A stretch of 64,000 bases of DNA, taken from NCBI RefSeq assembly GCF_016900315.1, contig NZ_JACSNQ010000003.1:62001-126000 (forward strand), in the 5' to 3' direction. Positions 9,324 to 15,388 of the stretch are shown here, in pieces. Numbering within the stretch: the first letter of the stretch is position 1; the number at the start of each line of letters is the position of its first letter. This DNA is from Olsenella profusa. GTDB lineage: Bacteria > Actinomycetota > Coriobacteriia > Coriobacteriales > Atopobiaceae. Below the pieces are notes generated by a model, which did no database searches, was not told the origin of the DNA, and saw nothing but the letters and a program-made list of their open reading frames with translations. The position numbers and the translations under genes were made by a program.

Positions 9324-9461
9324 TGTTCATAATCCGTTCAAACACGGTGAATTATCGGTGAACGGTCTTTTTGAAAGCGAGGACCTCTTGAGCCCCTCTT
9401 GCCGCGCATTCGCGTATCCTGTTTGCGTATGTATATAGAAGGCAGGAGAGGCAAGCAGGGC

Positions 9462-10253
9462 GTGTTTCCCAAGCAGCGTCGCGAGAAGATCCTTGAGATC
9501 CTTAACTCGGCGGGTCATGCGACCGTCGAGGAGCTCGCTCGTGAGTTTGGGGTGAGCGTCGACAGCATCCGCAAGGACCTCAAGGTCCTCTCCGACGCGG
9601 GGCTCTGCCGGCGCGAGTACGGCGGTGCTCTGCGCGTGGGCGGCCCGGTGGCCCAAGCCCCCGCCGCGCCGGCCTCGCCCGTCCTGGCCGACACCTCCGA
9701 CGACACGCTGCTCGGCGACGAGGGCCGCATGGCCGTGGCACGGCGCGCCTACATGGAGATCAACGACGGGGACGCCATCTTCCTCGACATCTCCCGGACC
9801 AACCTCTATCTGGCCGACATCATCGCCGCCGGAGACAAGCGCCTCATCGTGACCACCAACATGATCGAGATCCCGCAGCGGCTGGCCGCAAACCCCAAGG
9901 TCACCGCCCTCGCCACGGGCGGCTACCTCAACGCGCAGCTCACCGGCTTCATAGGCTCGGCCACGATCAGCCTGCTGGAGCCCCTGCTGTTTGCCAAGGC
10001 CTTCATCGGCGCCAACGGGGTCGACCTCGCCACGAGCGCCGTCCTCGCCCATGACATGGACGACGGCATGGTCAAGGAGAAGGCCCTCAAGAACGCCTCG
10101 TACCGCTTCCTGCTGGCCGACAAGGCCAAGTTCCACATCGGCGGCGGCTATCGCTTTGCCTCCATCAACGACTTCACCGCCGTCATCACCGACGAGACGG
10201 ACCCCGAGGTGCTGCGCGCCATCGTGAGGACGGGGACGCCCGCGCTGTGCTAG
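9462..10253 (+). CDS. DeoR-family sugar-phosphate-responsive regulator
   Basis: Transcription regulator of 263 residues, divergent from the PTS operon. The N-terminal DeoR helix-turn-helix spans residues 1-58 (FPKQRREKILEIL, ATVEELAREFGVSVDSIRKDL). The rest is a DeoRC sugar-phosphate sensing domain with DGDAIFLDIS, TTNMIEIPQRL, GANGVD and LADKAKF. I chose GTG at 9462 because AGGAGAGG lies ten bases upstream and the protein then begins as DeoR members usually do; an in-frame ATG at 9429 would add 11 residues and lacks a ribosome site. It probably represses the PTS operon and the transaldolase-like gene until the phosphorylated sugar is present. Confidence 0.9.
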   Translation: MFPKQRREKILEILNSAGHATVEELAREFGVSVDSIRKDLKVLSDAGLCRREYGGALRVGGPVAQAPAAPASPVLADTSDDTLLGDEGRMAVARRAYMEINDGDAIFLDISRTNLYLADIIAAGDKRLIVTTNMIEIPQRLAANPKVTALATGGYLNAQLTGFIGSATISLLEPLLFAKAFIGANGVDLATSAVLAHDMDDGMVKEKALKNASYRFLLADKAKFHIGGGYRFASINDFTAVITDETDPEVLRAIVRTGTPALC

Positions 10254-10322
10254 GCGTCCCCGTTGTGGGGGTGCTCGGGTTGTCACGGGGCGGAAGCGCC
10301 TGGCTCCTCTCGTCGGGCGGGG

Positions 10323-10991
10323 CTATGCGAAGAGGTGGTCGCGGCCGTAGGTGGCCTGCCAGCCGGCGCTAAACTCGTCCACCGCCTTCTTGGTGCCCGG
10401 GTGGTCCATCATGAGCTCGATGACGTTGGGGGGAACCGTGACGGCGTCGACGCCGGCGCGGAGGAGCTCGTGGACCTCCTCGACGTTATGGAACGAGGCC
10501 CCCATGACCTTCGACTCCAGCCCGCTCGCGGCCAGCATCTCGATGAGGTCGAGGACGCGTCCCACGCCGTCGCCGTAGTTGCACATGCGGTTGACGTAGG
10601 GAGCCAGGTAGTCGGCGCCGTTCATCGCGGCAAGAAAGCCCTGCTCGGCGGTGTGGATGCTCGTGGCAAGGACGTTCAGCCCCTCCTGCTTGGCCGCCTT
10701 GATGGCGCGCAGGCCGGCGCGCGTCACGGGGATCTTGGCGTAGGTGTTCTCCGGGCGCAGCGCGTTGATGGCACGGGCCTCCTCCATGATGCCCTCGAAG
10801 TCGGTGCGCACCACCTGGGCAAAGAACTTCTGGTCCGGGCGCAGGTACGCAAGGAGGTCACCGATGGCCCGCTCGGGGTCCTTCCCGCTCTTGATGATGA
10901 TCGAGGGGTTGGTGGTCACGCCGGAGACGGTGAGCAACGAGTCGATCTCCCTGACGGCTTCAAGGTCGGCGGAGTCAACGATGAGTTCCAT
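10323..10991 (-). CDS. Small transaldolase / fructose-6-phosphate aldolase-like
   Basis: Protein of 222 residues of the short transaldolase subfamily (TalC/MipB/FSA), a TIM-barrel class I aldolase. Visible are SGVTTNPSII (residues 23-32), the Schiff-base Lys in AKIPVTRAG, ATSIHTAEQG and APYVNRM. It would transfer a dihydroxyacetone unit or cleave fructose-6-phosphate. The ATG at 10991 follows AAAGGACCTCGC. It lies apart from the PTS operon but shares the tandem TTCCTG operator, so it belongs to the same regulon. Together with the split transketolase it would convert pentose phosphates to glycolytic intermediates. True transaldolase versus FSA activity cannot be told from sequence here. Confidence 0.9.
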   Translation of the reverse strand: MELIVDSADLEAVREIDSLLTVSGVTTNPSIIIKSGKDPERAIGDLLAYLRPDQKFFAQVVRTDFEGIMEEARAINALRPENTYAKIPVTRAGLRAIKAAKQEGLNVLATSIHTAEQGFLAAMNGADYLAPYVNRMCNYGDGVGRVLDLIEMLAASGLESKVMGASFHNVEEVHELLRAGVDAVTVPPNVIELMMDHPGTKKAVDEFSAGWQATYGRDHLFA

Positions 10992-11088
10992 GCGAGGTCC
11001 TTTCCACAGGTGACGGGTGCGCGCCAGGGCACGACGGCACGTCCTTCTCGCCTGACTCTACACGCTTGGAAGGGCGTACGGCAGCGGA

Positions 11089-11108
11089 TTTCCTGATTTT
11101 TCCTGTTT
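11089..11108. promoter_or_regulatory. Candidate DeoR-family operator before transaldolase
   Basis: TTTCCTG, four bases, TTCCTG, matching 9304-9323 in sequence and spacing, about 100 bases upstream of the transaldolase-like start (minus strand). It supports one regulator controlling both units. Confidence 0.6.
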
Positions 11109-11135
11109 CGGTGCGGAGCCGTCGACGGGCGGCGC

Positions 11136-11148
11136 GGCGAGAAGAACC
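11136..11148 (-). repeat. GGTTCTTCTCGCC motif, exact copy 2
   Basis: Exact copy on the minus strand between tRNA-Lys and the transaldolase-like gene. A one-sided variant CGTCCTTCTCGCC lies close by at 11040-11052 in the opposite orientation. Confidence 0.8.
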
Positions 11149-11169
11149 TCGGGGCTGCCGGCGCAACGC

Positions 11170-11206
11170 AAAAGCCCCCGGCAGCGGAAGAACCGCTGCC
11201 GGGGGC
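11170..11206 (-). terminator. Terminator after tRNA-Lys
   Basis: Perfect 14-bp stem GCCCCCGGCAGCGG with a 5-base loop, then TTTT on the minus strand. It lies ten bases beyond the encoded CCA of tRNA-Lys. Confidence 0.93.
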
Positions 11207-11215
11207 GCTATGCCA

Positions 11216-11291
11216 TGGTGCGCCGTCAGGGCTTCGAACCCTGGACCTTGGGATTAAAAGTCCCCTGCTCTACCAGCTGAGCTAACGGCGC
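11216..11291 (-). tRNA. tRNA-Lys (anticodon TTT)
   Basis: Cloverleaf on the minus strand: acceptor GCGCCGT/ACGGCGC, D-loop TAGCTCAGCTGGTAGAGC, anticodon loop CTTTTAA (anticodon TTT), T-arm GGTTCGAAGCC, discriminator A and an encoded CCA. Length is 76 bases. Confidence 0.97.
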
Positions 11292-11321
11292 GCAGGGTCG
11301 ATTCTACCACGCGGCCGGGCA

Positions 11322-12602
11322 CTACTCCCAGGCCCACTGGCCGTTCACGAAGACCGGGGTCTCGGTGCCGTCGGACGCCACGCCATAGACGTTGAGGTCG
11401 TCGGTGCCGATCATGAAGTCCACGTGGGTGCTGCTCTGGTTGACGCCACGGGCGAGCAGGCCCTCCTTGCTCAGACTGGCGCCGCCGGCGATGCACTCCG
11501 GGAACCCCATGCCCAGTGCCAGGTGGCAGCTCGCGTTCTCGTCGTAGAGCGTACTGAAGAAGAGCGTCTCGCTCTGGCGGATGGGCGTGTTCTTGGAGAC
11601 GAGGGCCACCTCGCCGAGACGGCACGATCCCTCGTCCGTCTCGATGATGTGGCGCAGCACCTCACGACCCTGCTCGGCACCGAAGTCGACCACGCGGCCG
11701 CCCTCGAAGCGCAGCCAGAAGTCACGCACCATCTGGCCGGAGTAGACCAGGGGCAGGGCGGAGTGGACCACGCCCTCGGCGCGCATGCGGTCCGGCGAGG
11801 TGAAGACCTCCTCGGTGGGGATGTTGGGGAAGAATGCGACGCCGTCCTGCGTACGGCCGGCACCGCCGTCCCAGACGTGGCCGTCCGTCAGGCCCACCGT
11901 GAGGTCGGTGCCGGCGGCGGACTCGTAGCGGAGGGCGTCGAAGCGGTGGGAGTTGAGGAAGCGCTTGGTCTTCTCGAATGAGGCGTTGTGGGTCTCCCAT
12001 GCGCTCTCCGGGTCCTCGCCGTCGGCGCGGGAGACCTCGAGAATGAGCATCCAGAGGCGGTAGAGAGCCTCGGCCGGGGAGAGGTCGGGGAACACCTCGC
12101 GTGCCCAGGCCTGGACGGGCACGCCGGCGATGCACCACGCGTTGCGACCGAAGTCCATGCCGTCACGGAAGACGCGACACTCGGTGTTGCGAGACTTGGC
12201 AGCCGCGGCGGGCTTGGCCGGGTCAACCCCCTTGAGCATGGCCGGGTCAGAGCCCTCCAGGAACAGGAACGCCGCGCCGTCGGCGGCGAGTGAGTTGAGC
12301 TGCTCCACCTGCCAGGAGGGTGTGGTCTTGAAGAAGGAGAGGTCGCAGTTCTCATAGGTGAGGCGGGTGACCTCGTCGTCCCGCCAGATTACGGTGACGT
12401 GGCCGGCGCCGGCGCGGTAGGCGGCGTCCACCACGCGGCGCGCAAAGTCAGCACGCTCGACGGGCGCCTGCAGCACGAGCTCTTGGCCGAGGCGTAGGGA
12501 GGCCCCCTTGCGCACAAGAAGGCGTGCATAGAGGTCAAGCTGGTCGGAGAGCGCCTCGGTAGCGAGGCGGCACTCCTCGTCGGTCATGGGAATGAGTGCC
12601 AC
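11322..12602 (-). CDS. M29-family aminopeptidase (AmpS/PepS type)
   Basis: Cytoplasmic metallo-aminopeptidase removing N-terminal residues from peptides. The 426-residue length fits the family. Likely metal ligands are visible: Glu in RAEGVVHSALP, Glu in DEGSCRLGEVAL, His in CHLALGMGFPE, and His and Asp in STHVDFMIGTDDL. The N-terminal domain contains RKGASLRLGQELVL, typical of M29. GTG at 12602 was chosen because AAAGGA lies six bases upstream; the longer open frame upstream is unsupported. It is a single gene bounded by tRNA-Lys and the accessory patch. Confidence 0.93.
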   Translation of the reverse strand: MALIPMTDEECRLATEALSDQLDLYARLLVRKGASLRLGQELVLQAPVERADFARRVVDAAYRAGAGHVTVIWRDDEVTRLTYENCDLSFFKTTPSWQVEQLNSLAADGAAFLFLEGSDPAMLKGVDPAKPAAAAKSRNTECRVFRDGMDFGRNAWCIAGVPVQAWAREVFPDLSPAEALYRLWMLILEVSRADGEDPESAWETHNASFEKTKRFLNSHRFDALRYESAAGTDLTVGLTDGHVWDGGAGRTQDGVAFFPNIPTEEVFTSPDRMRAEGVVHSALPLVYSGQMVRDFWLRFEGGRVVDFGAEQGREVLRHIIETDEGSCRLGEVALVSKNTPIRQSETLFFSTLYDENASCHLALGMGFPECIAGGASLSKEGLLARGVNQSSTHVDFMIGTDDLNVYGVASDGTETPVFVNGQWAWE

Positions 12603-12784
12603 GATGGTTCCTTTCCGTTCTTGCCGCACGGCAGGGGCGGTGCGTCTTGTCATCACGCCAAACGACGGGGTTCCGCCACGCCTTGTGACGAAACCCCGCC
12701 GCACTGGGTAGCAAAACTATGTCACGCTTTTTCTACCCATAAAGACTACTTCAAGAACAGTACCTCAGCCCTGACGCCTATACA

Positions 12785-13168
12785 TTATGACGGAGCTGTT
12801 TGGACGGCGTCTGTCGGCTCGACAGACAGGGACCTGGCTATAATTGCTTTTCCATCTCTGCTATCAAGCCAGTGGTGCACGGAGACAGCATCTTCAATCT
12901 GAGCTTTCTCAAGCTCGTCAGGATGATTTGAAAAGTCGAACGTGACAATCGATCCGCGGTCAAATACACGGCTACTTTCAACCTCTATGGATATAAAGCA
13001 CCTATCTCGTGATATGTCTTTCACTGTTCCGCTACTCGTGAACATAGCGCTATTCAGGCCACCACCCGATGGAGACTGCCAAATCAAAATAACAATACAC
13101 AGAATGGACGTTAATGCGAATGCCGTAACCGCTCTATGACGCACGCTTAGTTTAGAAAAAAGTACCAT
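12785..13168 (-). CDS. Hypothetical membrane-anchored protein, low GC
   Basis: Reading frame of 127 residues from ATG 13168, or 146 from GTG 13225. I do not recognise the family. A single hydrophobic helix lies near residues 13-31 (AFALTSILCIVILIW) and is followed by a polar, probably extracytoplasmic domain. Base composition is much more AT-rich than the neighbours, suggesting recent acquisition. The start has no clear ribosome site. It overlaps the end of the Tat-signal ORF by 17 bases, so the two may be translated together or be pieces of one damaged gene. Confidence 0.5.
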   Translation of the reverse strand: MVLFSKLSVRHRAVTAFALTSILCIVILIWQSPSGGGLNSAMFTSSGTVKDISRDRCFISIEVESSRVFDRGSIVTFDFSNHPDELEKAQIEDAVSVHHWLDSRDGKAIIARSLSVEPTDAVQTAPS

Positions 13169-13349
13169 AGGTCGATTCAACCGCCAACGATGGAGAAAAA
13201 GCTGAGAGTCCGACGTCGGACTCACGTGCGCTAGATAATGTTAGTGAGAGGGACACTCCAGTGACAGCAGTGGCAAACATCTTTATAAAATTCCGACGAT
13301 TAATGCCTCCTATGGTCGCTCCTCTCAATCGTTGATACTTTAAGAACAT
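13152..13349 (-). CDS. Short ORF with twin-arginine signal, possibly truncated
   Basis: 65-codon ORF whose middle is a good Tat signal peptide: NRRNFIKMFATAVTGVSLSL fits the RRxFxK consensus, a hydrophobic core and a small-residue end (SSA). Only about 25 residues follow before the stop, too few for a usual Tat substrate. It may be a gene remnant or the exported start of a protein broken by frameshift into the next ORF. The start ATG at 13349 has no obvious ribosome site; GAGAGGAG and AGGAGG lie further inside the frame without a standard start codon. Composition is AT-rich. Confidence 0.35.
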   Translation of the reverse strand: MFLKYQRLRGATIGGINRRNFIKMFATAVTGVSLSLTLSSARESDVGLSAFSPSLAVESTYGTFF

Positions 13350-13439
13350 TATCTTGAAGTATCTTTGACCGTGAAATGGCAGCTACCGGCTGAAGGACCT
13401 GCCGCGGGAGAGGAGGCCCGAGGGATAGCCGGAAGCGGC

Positions 13440-13525
13440 GAAAGCACGTTGACGGGACTGATGAAAGCACGTTGGCGCGACCGGCGCCGATCCGTTTGCG
13501 AAATTGGCGAAAAGTAGGTTGACGG
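13440..13525. repeat. Three direct repeats, possible IS21-type end remnant
   Basis: GAAAGCACGTTGACGG (13440), GAAAGCACGTTGGCGC (13463) and GAAAAGTAGGTTGACGG (13509) are direct repeats just before the IS110 fragment. Multiple related repeats at the ends are a known trait of IS21-family elements. Assignment to that family is a guess, since no IstA/IstB reading frame is present. Confidence 0.4.
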
Positions 13526-13528
13526 TAT

Positions 13529-13897
13529 CACCTGTCGCGCGCCCTCGCCGACACGCACGACGACCTCCAGAGGGCGAAGCAGAGGATGTCCAAGTTCCTG
13601 CTGCGCCACGGGCACGCCTTCGACGAGGAGACCCCGACAGGCCGCAGGAAGGGGAACTGGACGCGCGCGTACTGGAGGTGGGCCGACGCGATAGAGTTCG
13701 GGGAGCCCGACGACGCCGCGGCCTACGAGCACTACCGCGACTGCGTGAGGCGCTGCCAGGAGGCGCGCGACGCGCTGGCCGCCAGGGTCGCGGAGTCCTC
13801 CGGCCGGCCCGAGTGGAGGCCCGTCGTCGCCAACTGCGCCACGACGCGCGAGACAGCGTGCTGGGCCTGGGCGATCGCGAGGATGGCCGTGGCGTAG
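13529..13897 (+). pseudogene. IS110-family transposase fragment
   Basis: The open stretch encodes RALADTHDDLQRAKQRMSKF, then LLRHGHAF, a WT/AYWRW-like segment and a long helix ending VAARVAE-like. This is the middle of IS110-type transposases (RaRxxL.kfLLRhG). The N-terminal DEDD part and the C-terminal Ser domain are missing, and the frame ends soon after the expected RG..T.A region, here VVANCATTRETACW. The frame upstream is closed by TGA at 13520. It is a relic without a start of its own; the flanking direct repeats suggest several insertions at this spot. Confidence 0.75.
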
Positions 13898-14005
13898 CGC
13901 CGCCCCGCCGGGGGCACAGAGCAGGGTCCGACCCCGGGGCCCGCCGCCTCCGGTAGCCCCGGGAGGGACGGGCCGGTTTTGCCCCTTGACAATGTTCAGC
14001 TCATA

Positions 14006-14028
14006 TTAAAAAGGGCCCCGAAGGGCCC
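14006..14028 (-). terminator. Terminator after tRNA-Gly
   Basis: GGGCCC-TTCG-GGGCCC followed by TTTTT on the minus strand, ten bases past the tRNA-Gly CCA. Confidence 0.92.
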
Positions 14029-14037
14029 GGAGGATTC

Positions 14038-14112
14038 TGGAGCGGGCAACGGGACTCGAACCCGCGAATGTCAGCTTGGGAAGCTGATGCCTTACCACTT
14101 GGCGATGCCCGC
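14038..14112 (-). tRNA. tRNA-Gly (anticodon CCC)
   Basis: 75-base cloverleaf on the minus strand: acceptor GCGGGCA/TGCCCGC, anticodon stem TCAGC/GCTGA with loop TTCCCAA (anticodon CCC), T-arm GGGTTCGAGTCCC, discriminator T and an encoded CCA. Confidence 0.96.
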
Positions 14113-14715
14113 GTGTGCTCTTGCCGGACAAGCCGGCGCAAGAGGTAGTATACCGTGCTCTTTTTCACCGGACAAGGCGTCTGCGGAATCGACAGCGAAG
14201 AGTGAGACGGACGTGTGGACGTTTCGTGACGCCGTTGGGTGACCTGCCGGAGACCAGGCCTCCCGGCATCTCGGGGACGCCACTCCAAGGCTGGGGCTCT
14301 CCGCCCGACGCAGAGTCTTTCGAAGGTCTCCCGGAAGCCCGTCGCGCGTGTTCCGAAAGACTCATCCCCTACGGTGTGCCCCACATGCGGCACAGGCGGA
14401 CGGAGGCTTTGATGGAGGGGACGCGCGCACGGCGGGAGCGGTCGAAGAACAGGGAGGCGCGGAGACGGCAAGAAGCACCGCGCAGTCGTCTCATAGGCGG
14501 CGACCCACTCGGTGGCGGCCTTCCCGCAGCGGTTGGCCATGCGGGAAGGATGACGCTGCTGGGACCGCTGGCCGGCCGACGATAGGGCCGAGGTCGAGCC
14601 CTCATGAGGGGGCCGCGCCGGTAGGCACGAGCCGTTGACAGCCGCCCCTACAAAGGGGGAACATTGCCCGCGCAGGCCGCACAAAACCTGCTCGGCCCCT
14701 GTGGATTGGACGAAC
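14113..14715. other. 603-base gap with several perfect stems, no gene recognised
   Basis: No convincing protein gene on either strand. Three perfect inverted repeats stand out: GAGTCTTTCG at 14313-14322 with its complement at 14354-14363, CCTTCCCGCA at 14519-14528 with its complement at 14540-14549, and CCCTCATGAGGG near 14602. I found none of the hallmark sequences of RNase P RNA, tmRNA or SRP RNA. It could hold a structured RNA or degraded mobile DNA next to the IS remnant. Confidence 0.4.
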
Positions 14716-15252
14716 ATGTCTCCCCGTCAGACAGCCCGCTGCGGACTCTGTGTAGCCCTTCTAGCCGTCGGGTCCTCGATCAGCGTGCCACTTGGTCCCG
14801 TGCCCTTCACCCTGCAGACCCTGGTCCTGGCAATGCTCCCCGTAGCGCTTGGCGGCAGGGACGCCACGGTGACCGTCGCCGTCTGGATCGTCGCAGGGGC
14901 CGTCGGCCTGCCCGTGTTTTCGGGCCTCTCGGGTGGCATAGGTCACATCCTCGGCCCCACGGGTGGCTACATCTGGGGGTTTCTCGTGGGGATGGTCCTC
15001 GCCGCGGCCGTCCTCCGACTTGGGGCGCTTCCCAGGCCCCTGCGCGAGGCGTTCGCCGTTACGGCGATGCTGCTCGTTTCCTACGCACTTGGCACGCTGC
15101 AGCTGATGGCCCTGATGGGGGTCGACCTCGCGGCGGCGCTCGGAATGGCCGTGGTCCCGTTTGTCATACCGGACGTGTTCAAGCTCGCCGCAGGCGTCGC
15201 CGCAGGGCGGGCGGTCAGGAGGGCCCTTCCCCTCGACGTGCAGGCCGCCTAA
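14716..15252 (+). CDS. bioY: Biotin transporter substrate-binding protein BioY
   Basis: Integral membrane S-component for biotin, working with an energy-coupling factor module encoded elsewhere. The 178-residue protein has six hydrophobic segments and the BioY patterns SISVPLGPVPFTLQTL (residues about 18-33), GGRDATVTVAVWI, GAVGLPVFSG and GPTGGYIWGF. The ATG at 14716 gives the usual family length; its ribosome site is weak. No EcfA/EcfT genes or biotin synthesis genes are adjacent, so the strain probably scavenges biotin through a shared ECF module. A bidirectional terminator follows. Confidence 0.95.
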   Translation: MSPRQTARCGLCVALLAVGSSISVPLGPVPFTLQTLVLAMLPVALGGRDATVTVAVWIVAGAVGLPVFSGLSGGIGHILGPTGGYIWGFLVGMVLAAAVLRLGALPRPLREAFAVTAMLLVSYALGTLQLMALMGVDLAAALGMAVVPFVIPDVFKLAAGVAAGRAVRRALPLDVQAA

Positions 15253-15317
15253 ATCCTCGGTGGACAGACCGCCTAGACAGAGGGAAGACCCTGGCTAGCT
15301 GAGGTTCCATAACAGAA

Positions 15318-15349
15318 GACCCGCCGGATACGTTCCGGCGGGTCTGTTT
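15318..15349. terminator. Bidirectional terminator between bioY and M28-like gene
   Basis: Perfect 11-bp stem GACCCGCCGGA / TCCGGCGGGTC with a 5-base loop, followed by TGTTT on the plus strand and TTCTG on the minus strand. It lies between convergent genes. Confidence 0.88.
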
Positions 15350-15388
15350 GCACGTCTACCTGTCGGCGACGCCCACCTGCGGCCCTCG

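Noticed and set aside
14247-14275. Sequence resembling a cobalamin riboswitch box (CCGGAGACCAGGCC)
   Set aside because: The other conserved riboswitch elements are absent or in the wrong order on both strands.
14113-14715. RNase P RNA, tmRNA or SRP RNA in the stem-rich gap
   Set aside because: None of the hallmark conserved sequences of these RNAs could be found.
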